Origin: Brachypodium distachyon
Lineage: Eukaryota > Streptophyta > Magnoliopsida > Poales > Poaceae
NCBI RefSeq assembly: GCF_000005505.3
Contig: NC_016132.3
Location: 3,472,001-3,536,000 of the forward strand
Length of the DNA: 64,000 nt
Direction of reading: 5' to 3'
In this document: one piece after another, positions 38,045-48,866 of the stretch
Numbering within the stretch: position 1 is the first letter of the stretch
Layout of the letters: each line of letters opens with the position of its first letter
Translations under genes and position numbers: made by a program
Notes under the pieces: model-generated
What the model was told of the DNA's origin: nothing
The model's database searches: none
Seen by the model: the letters and a program-made list of their open reading frames with translations, nothing else

Positions 38045-38385
38045 CCAAAAACATTAGTGCAATTTTGTAACCGTTGTTTTTAGGGCACTCCCCAAATGGT
38101 GGTGGCAGTAGTCTAATGATCATCATGAAAAAAGTTTGTGTGATGATGATGATGACCATTAGCTCTTTAAGCATGTTTCTTGGTCCCATTTTTCCTCACA
38201 TGATTTTACTGGTAGGTGTGTGGAATCGGCTTATGTTCTAAAGTCTGAACCTCAAACCATGAACTAAAAATCCAGATTTTTTTTCATGGCTACTTATTCT
38301 TCTGATTTCTTAGCAATCTTCCGTTTTATTATGTGGCTAGCATATCAGTCTGAATTTCGGTCCGGCAAATTATAAACTTGATTTG
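38045..38385 (+). repeat. Third copy of the TDRD3-like 3' UTR
   Basis: From GTGCAATTTTGTAACCGTTG onward this stretch matches both 36810-37060 and the parental 3' UTR at 34400-34680. It runs further into the parental tail than the second copy does (ending CAAATTATAAACTTGA). A GATGATGATGATGACC run is shared with the pseudogene copy but not the parent, so copies two and three are closest to each other. Confidence 0.8.
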
Positions 38386-38692
38386 CTTATTTGTCGTTCC
38401 TGATGGTCGAAAAACTTAATAAAAAAAATAAAAACCTGTCCCACATTATATACCCCACGGGCCCTTGCTTACAAGTTACTTACTGTACAACTCGGAACAA
38501 GGTGGCAGACATAACGACGACTTGCTTGTGAGTTCTTAGCCCTGAAGAAATCTCGCAGGTGCCTTCGCCTCGCCTCGCGCGTGCTGCTCTCCAATTCAGT
38601 ATTCTCTACGAATCCAACCCACGGCCTGCAGCGAGATTCAAGCAATTGGACGGAACCGCCGGTGTTTGTAGCAAGGGGGAGAGATCGCTGCG
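38386..38692. other. Promoter and 5' leader of the DUF92 gene
   Basis: The interval between the repeated 3' UTR and the ATG at 38693 becomes GC-rich near the start codon. ACATTATATACCCC near 38444-38457 is a possible TATA box, about 240 bases upstream. I see nothing else. Confidence 0.4.
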
Positions 38693-40705
38693 ATGGACCA
38701 GGGCGTCTGGATCCGCGCGGCGGCGGCTGTGGCAGCGGGCGGCGCGATCGCGGCGCGGGCGGTCCGGCGCAAGTCCGTGGACTCCAGCGCCGTCTTCGTC
38801 GGCGTCCCGGCCATGGTGGCCCACACCGTCGCCGGGTACAGGTGAAAAAAAAAGGGCGCTTGGAGGGAGATCTTCGTTTTTCCGGTGTCACAGGGGACTA
38901 TGTTCCTGACGGGATCGCCGGACCCATTCTTTGCAGGTTCGCGGGGCTGCTGCTGGTGTTCTTCTTCACGGCGTCGCGGGTGACGAGGGTCGGCGAGGCG
39001 AGGAAGCGCGCGCTCGATCCGGAGTTCAAGGAGGGAGGGCAACGCAACTGGTGAGTGAGATTCGTTGCTTCTGCTGTCGTTCCTTTGTTGTTGTCAGTAC
39101 CGTAGACCTAGCGGATGCAGTGAAGCAGTACTTCTGATAGCTGGTCTCTGTACTGTATGGCGCTGCAATTTTTCTGAGTACGAAAACTTAGTGCCAAGTG
39201 CGTTTGGTGGATGTAATTTTTGTGTTAAGAGACTGTGTGTTGGCCATTGGGATGGGAGACAACTTTGATGTTTGCTCGGATGGAGGAAGCTTCAAATGAA
39301 TTCGGTTCCGATTCTAGGACAATGATATAATCTTTGGAAAGCGAGAATTCACCCTTGAGTAGAAAATGTCTGTAATTCAAATGTTAAACAGCCTGAGTAA
39401 TTTTATGTTAGCGTGCTTGTTATTGTAAGAAGAATCGTTCTATATGATTATGTGAAAGAAAGAAATTGGGGTTCATTTGAAAATGTCTTGTTGTAAAGAA
39501 GAGCTGCTGTGCTTCTACCTTAGTAGAGAAATTAATTTGTATAGTCGAGACTCTGAGAGATTACAAGGCCTTTATTGATGCTGGTTTGAGTTGACGATAT
39601 TACATTGAGGTGTGGCTACTTTCTTTCAGTCCAGCAACTATGTCATTGATTGCCGCATCAAGTTCAACCGCAAGTACACAAAAATTATATATTTGCTAGT
39701 CTGATGCAATCATTGTCAGAACTGAATACATACTTTTGAAGAACAAAAGTAATTTTTAATACATGTAAATGAGTTGCAGAAGATACATGTCTGTATGTTT
39801 TCTTAATTTTGATAAATGTTGTCATCACCATTGTTGATATAGATAATATGCCTTTCAGCTTCAGAAAATTCCCTTCTGAATCTTTCTAATGCAGGTGCGC
39901 ACCACTCTTATTGGCAGGAAGCAAGTCTTGTCAAACAGCGGTATAGCAAGTACTTTGGTAGTTCTGATAGCACTAATTACTGGAGGGGAAGACAAATGCT
40001 TGGATTCAAAACAGTCAAGTCTTGTAACTGGCCTTATCGGTGGTGTTATTGGACATTATTCTTGCTGCAATGGTGATACATGGTCTTCCGAACTTGGCAT
40101 ACTTAGCAAAGCTGAACCACGAATTATCACAACATTCAAGGTATGCATTAAATCTTCTTTTCTAGTTGAACAAAACTTCAGTATAAATATAATTCCATTT
40201 TTTCCTTTTACATGAAACTTCATTAGAGGGTACGGAAGGGGACCAATGGTGGGGTAACCATCTGTGGACTTATCTCAGCAGCAGCAGCTGGTTGCTTGAT
40301 TGGGCTTGCATTTGTGCTAATAGGATTCTTAACCACTCAGTGTGGTTCTGATGTATTTTGGAGGCAGCTGCTAGTGATACCCTTAGCTACAGCTGCTGGC
40401 CTATGTGGAAGTCTGATTGATTCGTTGCTGGGTGCAACGGTTCAATATAGTGGTTACTGTAGTGTTCGCAAAAAGGTACGACACTCTCAGAATGAAGATT
40501 CCTACATGTCTAAATACCCTAATCAACTTTGATTCGGAGTTTGATTCTTTGATGATGTATTATGTTTTTGTAGGTGGTCGGAGTAGAAGGGCCAACAGTA
40601 ACTAGGATATCCGGAATGAACATACTGGACAACAACGGTGTCAATGTAGTTTCTGTGCTCTTGACAACTCTGCTTACTGCTTTGGCATGCACATTCCTCT
40701 TCTGA
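38693..40705 (+). CDS. PGR: DUF92/TMEM19 integral membrane protein (PGR type)
   Basis: Five exons give 288 residues: 38693-38841, 38937-39050, 39918-40140, 40227-40475, 40574-40705. Length and sequence match Arabidopsis PGR (At5g19930, from memory), with the conserved blocks HYSCCNGDTWSSELG, RKGTNGGVT, SLLGATVQYSGYCS and NILDNNGVNVVS. About six hydrophobic segments are visible: near 51-64, 95-110, 118-132, 171-199, 208-230 and 270-287. The VTE6 phytyl-phosphate kinase belongs to the same DUF92 family, so kinase-like activity on a polyprenyl lipid is possible but unproven. Arabidopsis PGR is linked to glucose response (family knowledge). For exon 3 I chose the acceptor at 39917, because an AG 23 bases upstream (39894) leads quickly to a stop. 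Confidence 0.88.
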
Positions 40706-41447
40706 GGTCTCGTTACATAGTAGTGATAGCACCATGTCACAAAGGATGACTAGGAACACAATTGGGAATTAGAACATTGAATCTTGAAATAGTGCCATTG
40801 TTCATTTTCATACGATTAACTAGAATAGAAATTGTTGTTCTAGCAGTTAGTTTTTCAGACTAAATGCAGATTTTCTTCTTTAATGTAAAAGTTCAGTTGT
40901 AGTTACCCCATTCAGATGTTATGTCAAATATTTCCAATAGAGGGGTCTTTGTTTCAGAATATTGTTGCTCTGGAGCTATTTATTTTCTATAGGCTGTTCA
41001 GTCATTTTATCTGATTATGTCTAACATAACCTATTAGCTCTCCCCCTCAGTTAACCAGAAAATTCAACTTGTTTATTTGGCATATGAAAAGATTACAAAA
41101 TATCAAATCTTGCTTAATCTCAACCAAACTCTTCATTTTACCAAATGTCCAAAACGATTTATAGACTTGGCACCTACCATGAAGTGGTTGCCATACTCCA
41201 TGCAAACATAGTCGGAACCCATCGGTTTCATGTTATTAACAAAACCATTGCAGTTCATCTACCCGAAATACAGTGCTGACTGCTGAGACATCAGAGTACT
41301 CTGGTCGAGAAAATGACACAGAACTGAACATAATTTAACTGCCAACCTTTTGACACAGATGGTAGTTTGGCACAGGTACAACAACAGAGCATCACAAGAC
41401 CTGTATTTAAACGCAAAATTCCTTCATGATCAGGAGCAGAATTAAGA
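40706..41447. other. Convergent 3' spacer between the PGR-type and CYSTM genes
   Basis: Both neighbouring genes end into this A/T-rich stretch, so it probably holds their 3' UTRs. No other feature was seen. Confidence 0.5.
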
Positions 41448-41928
41448 TTAGGCGCAGCAGCATAGGCATTCCAGGCAGCACTCGCAGGTCTCGTAGCAGC
41501 AGAAACAGCAGCACAGACTGAAGAGGCTGCAAGGAATTTAAATCACACGTCCCTGTCAAAATCCAAAAATAAACAGAGTAAAACATAGCATGCACAAGTA
41601 AATACTGCCCCTTCCATAGGGCAATCTCACATGAAAATGACCACTAACTAATCCATTTCTGAGCCTACAAGAGCAAGCTGACAGGAGCCTGAGCTCTTCA
41701 TGAAACCGGTTAGGATTTCATTGCTCAAACTCTTGTTCATGTAAAGCGGAAATCGACCAGTCAGAAGAAACTTTGCATATATAACGCACAAAATTGAGAA
41801 GCCAGAGCATGTGTTGACAGGAAGGATGATAAGGTACATCACCATGCATAGATACAGCCTTTGTCCTCATGGCGCTTCTGGACATGGCCCAAGTAGGACA
41901 TGTCCTGCGTGGCCGGAGGGTTATACAT
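41448..41928 (-). CDS. Cysteine-rich transmembrane module (CYSTM) micropeptide
   Basis: Two small exons, 41928-41843 and 41526-41448, join in frame to 54 residues. The N-terminal half is polar and ends [11 protein letters not shown]. The C-terminal half is a Cys-dense membrane-inserting stretch: [10 protein letters not shown], then [10 protein letters not shown] near the end. This is the classic plant CYSTM layout. These tail-anchored proteins are found at the plasma membrane and are often induced by stress or act in redox or metal handling (family knowledge). The donor is TGCATG|GTGATG and the acceptor TTGCAG|CC. A TATA box lies 125 bases upstream. The gene is easily missed because neither exon exceeds 90 bases. 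Confidence 0.85.
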
Positions 41929-43057
41929 CTCCTACCTTTACTTTCAACTCCAAGTGCAAAGGTAGAAGAGAGGGCCTAGAGCCCTAGAGCAACACAAGAA
42001 GAAGATGAAGCTAGGAAAGAGTCTCATGGACATTGTTGGTGCCTGAGGCTTCTTTTATAGGCAGCTCAGCCCAAGCCCTGATTGCCAGGTGTCACTTGGG
42101 AACAACCTGCTAGTCAGACCTGGCGGGAAGCAATAACAGCGAAGGCCGGTGTTTAGGGCTTGTTTGGATATACACTGTGATTCGACTCGATCCCCTCAGA
42201 TGGGTAAGGGGATTTCAACTGAAATCCTTCTGTAATTTGAAAGGACGGGCCAAATCTCTTTACCCAAATGAGCTGCTGGTCTGTTCTATTGTCCACATTT
42301 ATCATGTTCAGCAGCATGCAAGTTTACACTCATTAACCCACACGTCGACAAATGGCCTGGAGTAGCATTCCAAGAATATCAGGTTAAATTAGGTTCATTC
42401 CTTTCAGGAGTAGATAAAGTTAGATATACCACCTGATTTAGGTGAGAATTATATATAGCTTGTTACCTAAACCAAATGCATTTCCCATCTTTTGGGTTTG
42501 TGCATGGCATACGGGTTTTCATGAGATGACATGATCATAGAAAAGGAACAAGGGTAGAGCAAGTAGATAACCAAAGCCCAAGAGTTTTAAAATGGATTTT
42601 TGGCTACTCTTGTTATCCTTCCTCCATCTACTCCATGTTGCTCACTGAACGGAAATCAATAAAATGCAATCTGCTCAGGTTGTTGGAGAAGACACTGTCC
42701 ACACACAAGTGGATCTGATATTATATTACACTGTAAAAGATGCTACTGTCACATACAAAAAGATGGCCTTTCAATTTGACATCCCTCACATACAAAATCG
42801 GAAGTGTCCACACTTCACAGAATACTAAGGTAGAATCAATCAATATTTTGCCAAGAAAGCAATGCCCATTAATTGAGAATTCGCTGCAAAAAAAAATCAA
42901 GATTCCTTTGTCTTCAGACCAACAACTATTAATTACAGACTTTGGCAAGGGGGGCTTACAAAGGTAACAAAATGCCTTCTGTACCCCAGAGAAGCAAGCA
43001 ACTTCATCTAGCTAGCTACGAAGCAAGGAAGTGAAATGGAGTATATTTGGAGCCATG
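41929..43057. other. CYSTM promoter and 3' flank of the PP2A gene
   Basis: It contains the CYSTM leader and TATA box. At about 42158 the words GGGCTTGTTTGGATA begin a stretch that resembles one end of hAT- or Tourist-like grass MITEs, but no partner end was found. The rightmost part is likely the 3' UTR of the PP2A subunit gene. No gene was seen. Confidence 0.5.
42053..42060 (-). promoter_or_regulatory. TATA box of the CYSTM gene
   Basis: CTATAAAA on the minus strand, within GCCTATAAAAGAAG. It would start a transcript near 42025, giving a leader of about 100 bases before the ATG at 41928. Confidence 0.65.
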
Positions 43058-45486
43058 TCATGTCACAGTGGGAACTACTGGGGGCACAGATGAAGAGGGC
43101 TGTGGAAAGCTCGCACTACCAGCTACCACTGGTTGAGCATTCCGCTCCAGTTGCTTCCAGACAAGCCTTCGACGCTCCTCGGCTGCAGTTCGCTTCTCTT
43201 CTTCTAATTGGAAGTTGCTCTGACAAGCCAGGAGCAATCTCTCATCCATGTCGAAGAACATTTTCCTCACATTCATCGTAACGTTGAGAACCGATTGGTT
43301 CCAATGCCAGCGGGCATTTCTCTCCAGAGCTGGATATACAATTGGCACAATCACTTGACGGTTTTGGGATATCATATCAAACAAATGTTCATTGTTCCAC
43401 AAGAATAAGGCTCTCTCTGCAACCTGCCAAAAATAGGCCATGAAATTAACACTTTTTTTAGGAGAAATAAATTTTGAAAAGAGAACTTGACCCATAATTA
43501 CAGGAGGAAGATCTGCAATAATTATTACAGAAGATGGAATTGCCACGAAACAAATATACAGTAGTGCCAGGTCATTCATAATCCCACATTTAATGTACTT
43601 CTCAAACAAAGAGGAAGATGACTGTGCATTGAACTCTTCTGAGGTTTCTCTCCAGAGTAACAGCTGTTGATCATTTAGTAGTCAACCATTGATTCATTCC
43701 CTTTTAAGTATGGAGATATCAAAGCTCTTGTTTGATAATGGGCTTAATAATTGATAGTTTTATCGGCTTGAAAACAATGTCGTAAAACTTACTGTAGATG
43801 GACATAAGGAAACATGATATATCGAGGACAAATGACTTAAGTTAACATATTCCATCTCAATTGGAAAGCAGAATTCTACCTTGATTGTCAAGGTCTGCAA
43901 ACGGCAGGTATCTGATTCATTTGGGTGGTTGCATAGTCATAATTCACAACATTAAATGACCATATAAGTTAGCAAACAGCTTTGGTCATCCAAACCTTAT
44001 ACCCCAACTAAGATGTTTCGCCAAATTAACTCACGCAGTTCCATGTTTTATGCCTCTGGATTGAGGATTTGACTTTTTGTGACCAAACATAAACTCGGAT
44101 GTAAGATAGAACTAAACAATTTATAGAGTATTCCATGTCCTATATTTGAATAAGAATGGACTATATAGCCTTCCAAAGTAAAGCGTGGACCACGTATTGC
44201 ACTTGAACCAACAATTGAGGTGCTTGTTCTCACTTTAATGAACAAGAGGAACTCATGTAACACTCTTAGTTCTTGCTGGTATTTTTAACCTACCAATTGT
44301 TTCAAGTTTCAATGCAAAGAAGATCATACACAGGATACTGGATAGCGATAAATATTAGTAATGGCTACATTGAATTTATGCTTGGGAAAAAACTTACCTG
44401 GAAGTGGGAGCTATTCAGGCAAGTTGCAATCCTCCGGAACAATGGCACCATGCACTTCTGGAACTCAGCCATGTCAATTAACTCGAGCACCTCTTCCAAC
44501 TCCCCCAAAAACATCATCTCCTTCTGACTATTGGTAATTGGCCAATACTTCAACAGACCTCTGATCACAGTTCCTGCAAGCTTAGGTTCCTTCTCAATAA
44601 ATTGCGTTATGCAGTAAGTCAGCTGTGGCAGATATCCGCCCACTGTCTTAGGCTTGTGAAGGGGAATTAATGCTTTCCATAGGAACAACTTATGTTCCTC
44701 CTTCAATGGCTTGGCAAACCCACTTATTACACTGCCAAACACCTCCAACAGCTCGGCTATCCCATTGTGATGATCAGCCTCAGAGACGAACCTATAGAAG
44801 ATATTACTCACAGCCTTACGAATGAACGGTCGATTTCCCATGAACTTTCCATATATCCTATGCAATACTGTCTTCAAGCAGTCCCTCTCTCTTGGGTCAT
44901 CAGAATCAAATAGGTCAAGTAGCTTCGAGACGAATGAACTGTCTACATATTTCCTAGCCACTTTGGGATCAACGAACGGTGAAGTGACAAACCGAAGAAG
45001 CAATTCATACACGACTTGCAGGTGGTACCATGAGGGGTCAAAGAATGGGTCGTCCTCCTCTGTCTCGGATGCCGCCGTGCCTGATCGCACCTTGGGTGGG
45101 AAGACCCTGAAGAGGTTAACACCAAACATGTGCACGCACGCCGACATCATCGCCTCTGTGAGGGGCTCCTCGGCAGCACCAATGCAGTCAACGAGGGACA
45201 TCAGGACCTGCCGCTTCCTCTCTTTCTCCGGCGAGTCTTTCCCCCGGTCAGCAAAGTCGTATACCGTGCAGCAAATGTTCACCTTCTGGATGAATGCATC
45301 CTCCCTGGACCTCCCCTCGGCTGCAGCGACCCCTGAGGGCGACGTAGGCGAAGCGTTCGGCTTCCCCGAGCCCCCATTTTCCCTGGGAGACATAGGGTGC
45401 GACTTCGCCGTAGGCGAGCCCCCTCCGCCTCCAGGGCTAGATTTCAGCGATTTCCACGACAGCTTGCCAATAAATTGCTTCCACAT
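43058..45486 (-). CDS. Protein phosphatase 2A regulatory subunit B' (B56 family)
   Basis: Two exons, 45486-44398 and 43423-43058, encode 484 residues separated by one 974-bp intron. The B56 HEAT-like repeat domain runs from about residue 65 to 455, with family blocks such as [20 protein letters not shown] (here a variable N-terminal part), [39 protein letters not shown], and [18 protein letters not shown]. The N-terminus MWKQFIGKL followed by Gly/Ser/Pro-rich sequence is like the Arabidopsis eta/theta clade. The C-terminal tail is Ser/Pro/Val-rich. B' subunits direct the PP2A catalytic core to targets in brassinosteroid, defence and metabolic signalling (family knowledge). The Met at 45486 is preferred over one ten codons upstream because MWKQ/MIKQ starts are conserved. 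No defect was seen. Confidence 0.92.
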
Positions 45487-46713
45487 GGCGGCAAGATTCG
45501 GCAGCACCAATACCACATCAATTCCCCCAAATCAAAGAACCATTACAAGCATCCGGCCTCCCACGAACGACCGCGAAAAATCCGCGCTTGCAAATCCTCG
45601 CAAAAAAATACACGAAAAAACGCACCTGCAATGGCAACAAGAGATTGCAATGGCAGGGAGGATTCCGGATTCGACAGCAGCAACAACAAGAGATCTCAAG
45701 GTAAGCAACCAAAGAACGGTAGGCACCAATTCCCTTGCCCCCGGACAAGCTCCACGGCGCAAATGCAGACGGATCAAGAACCAATGAGCGCAAGCACCCC
45801 CCAAAAAAGGCGAAAGGACAGGCCGCCTCAATACACGGGGTACATGCAAACGAGCCAGGAAACGCGACGGCGCGGAGGAGGGAGGCCCCCGGAGCGGGAT
45901 CCAGCAACAATGGCGGCCTCAGGGCCAGATCCGGGGGCGGGAGGCGGCCATGGATGGGATCTCGGGAGGAGGAGGGAGGGGAAAGCCGGAAAGGGAAGAG
46001 TGTGGAGAGAAAGTGGGGAATTTTTTTGGCGTTTTGGAGGGGTGTGGTACACACTGGACGACGACAGTGCTCTGCAAGTGAGAGGGAGAGATGCATGGAC
46101 CATCTGGGCCATCTGGGCCGTTAGATCAGGGAGGTCGAGGTTTGTCAGCCGTCCGATTTGTGAGCTGCTCTTTTCTCTTTTACTAAATTGTTTTTGCTTG
46201 CACGATGGGCGATTGGATAATCGGAGATCAGGATGCAACGGTCGAGACATGTCTTATCATTCGGTGGTTTAATTTCCTTTTAAATGTACTGTGATCTGTG
46301 TGATTAATTCAGTTTTAGATTTATTATAATTTGTACCCTTTGGGCCTCTTTTTGGAGCGTCGGAATGAGAATACGGCGGGAATAGAAAGAAGTATGTAAA
46401 TGGAATGTCATTGTTCACATACACGTGGCGCTTCAACTCCCTTCCACGTCGTCCCACTCAACATTGACGTGTGCGCGGTAAAGTTGTAGCGAGAGTGCAG
46501 TCGCATCCATACAAGAGATGGTGTGTTGCAGTGCTACATTGTACGTAGCATATAAAATTTCAATGGGAACACTTCTGAGTTTTGAAAGAGAAAAGAAGAT
46601 GACATAACATGGGTCTTCTGATTGAATTGCACTTGCATACTGCATACAGTCCAAGCAATCCCATAAGAAATAGGAAAATAGTTCTCTAAATTTCTACAAC
46701 CCAGATATAAGTA

Positions 46714-46819
46714 CTCCCTCCGACCGGTATTATTTGTCTCAAATTTGCCCAAATACGGATGTAGTAAAAAGTGTCTAGATACATGTAATATTTCGACAAG
46801 TAATTCCGACCGGAGGGAG
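46714..46819. mobile_element. Stowaway MITE, well preserved
   Basis: The 106-bp element has ends CTCCCTCCGACCGG and CCGACCGGAGGGAG. The inverted match extends about 25 bases, and TA is duplicated on either side (46712-46713, 46820-46821). The body contains CTAGATACATGTAATATTTC, a word shared with the elements at 52.0, 54.4 and 62.2 kb. Confidence 0.88.
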
Positions 46820-47840
46820 TAGTTTATTTTCTACGAATATTTATTGCGAAGAAGTCGGCACAAAAAAATGATCTAAATAACATCATCAAATCCAGAAACC
46901 CAAATAGTCCTCGGACACATATAATGCGGATGTTGAGGGTCGACAACACCCTAGCAAACGACTCGATCATATCCGTGTATGCAACCGAAACGATAGCTAC
47001 ATTCCTAATAATTTGCTTGATTTGTCATCATGAGTTCTGTCCATTAACATCCCCAAAACTCTTTGATCATTGCTCTCTTAAACCACGGTTTGAGTATGCG
47101 TCAAGCCCTCCAAGCTTTTCTCTGCCCCGAGACAGCAAGATACGTGCGAAGACCGAGAAGCGGAGAGCAATCATCATCGATCACACGTTCGAAGGCACGT
47201 TTTAATCCCCTAGATAGATCTCGCATGGATTTATAAATAGACAATTTTCTTAGGTAACAACAGCTCAACTCTCTCAGGAAACTGGACAACCACGTTCCTG
47301 GATCCTGATGGTTGTGCCTCGGAACCGTAGGATGATTACCAACTCTGAAATCCCCACGGCAGCATGATTAATTCGAAGCGTCTTTAACTCTCTTTACATG
47401 ATTAAATTCGAGAGAGCATCTTATTAACTTTGACGAGGAACAAAATGGAGAGTCGCTTTTATGCTGGACAGGCAAGGAAAAGGAAAACTGGTGTGAAGAG
47501 ACAGGAGGCCCCGGTTTAACCGGACATGGATAGAGAGGTCGTTTTCTGCAAGGGAAAAAGGAGCCGAGGCTGGCCAGGCACCGAAACTGATGGATCGGCC
47601 CGTTTAACCGTGGCCCATTCGCTCGACAGCGAACTGACCGCGAAAAGCAAGCTGAACCGGAAAAAAAAAGGGGAGAAAACGACCTTCCACCCGACCTTAT
47701 CTGGTAAAGAACATTAGTTATGCGTCTTGGCAAGACAAATCGATTTAAGCTTGGAAAACACAGTTACGTCAACTCCTCAAACAGTCTGTTAATGGTACGA
47801 ATACTTAGTTCATATTGATTAATTAAGGCATGGACCCGTA

Positions 47841-48661
47841 CTTAGTGACCAATTTCCACTTGGCAATGCCATGAATATGGGTTTTGGAGATGTTACTTGG
47901 AAAGTTGAAATATGAAACATGGCTCATGAGGATACATAATACACCCAAAATCATATATGAATCAAACATCAGCGATTCGAATTCGAGCCTCGACGACATC
48001 TCGGTTTGTTAGTTGACAATCAGAGCGCACCAACCTGACACCGGCACTGAGAGACACAGCACACAAGGTGGTCGCATTCCATATGATGAGGCAAAATCAT
48101 GAACTTCAAACAAAACCATGGCTTCACAAAAACAAAAAAAGATTCACCAGGGCGACGCTAGAGGCATCACCCTGTAGTGGTATCACACATATACCTCGCA
48201 ACACAAAGGTGGCAACAACAGAGAACACCAAGATCTCTGAGTCTGGCCTTGTTCACTAAGGACCATATTCAGTGACCATTTCACTAGGAATTACCATGAC
48301 ATGGATTTTAAAGATGATATTTGGAAAGCTCAAATATGAAACATGGCTCACGAGGACACATGATACACCCAATTTCATACGAATCAAGCTTCGGAGATCT
48401 GGATTCAGCCAACAGCGTACGGCGACATCTCTGTTTGTCAGTTAACAATCAGAATGCACCAGCCAGACCGAGAGCACGAGGTGGTCGGTTTTCTTAATCA
48501 TGAAACTTCAAACAAAACCATGGCTTCACACAAGCAAGATTTACCAGGGCGGCGCTAGAGGCCTCACCCTTAGCGGTACCACACATACCTCGCAACGCGA
48601 GGGGTGGGACGACGACAGAGAACACCAAGTTCTGTGTGTCTTGTCTTGTTCATCAAGAAAC
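47841..48661. repeat. Diverged direct tandem repeat, unit about 400-420 bp
   Basis: Unit one (47841-48262) and unit two (48266-48661) share long interrupted matches: AGTGACCA near the start, AATATGAAACATGGCTCA, CAATCAGA.TGCACCA, CTTCAAACAAAACCATGGCT, and ACAGAGAACACCAAG near the end. Many substitutions and small gaps indicate an old duplication. No coding content or terminal repeats were seen. Confidence 0.75.
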
Positions 48662-48866
48662 AAACTTAGGTGTGTATTTCAAGCTCCCAGTATTTTTCCG
48701 CAATCTATATGTAGGAATCTACAGACAAGTAATGAAACTAACAACCTTTTTCAAAACTCAATACCATAGAGGAACCGAAAGTAGTAACCGACAGCAGCTG
48801 TACACATTCCTATCTCACATGAAGAACCTCAGTAGAGCAAAAGCTTTCTCCTCCTTTCAGGCACCT

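Larger units (their letters stand above)
45487..48866. other. PP2A promoter region and 3' flank of the Aux/IAA gene
   Basis: The first 600 bases are GC-rich leader and promoter of the PP2A subunit; a 5' UTR intron is possible but not assigned. A clean Stowaway element lies at 46714-46819 and a diverged tandem repeat at 47841-48661. Long frames on the plus strand at 45.4-46.3 kb are antisense to the leader and show no family. The last part is probably the 3' UTR of the Aux/IAA gene. Confidence 0.5.

Noticed and set aside
44822..45787. 321-residue plus-strand frame opposite the PP2A gene, and a 291-residue frame at 45397-46272
   Set aside because: The first is antisense to a clear B56 coding exon. 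The second covers the GC-rich leader and has low-complexity, unrecognisable content.
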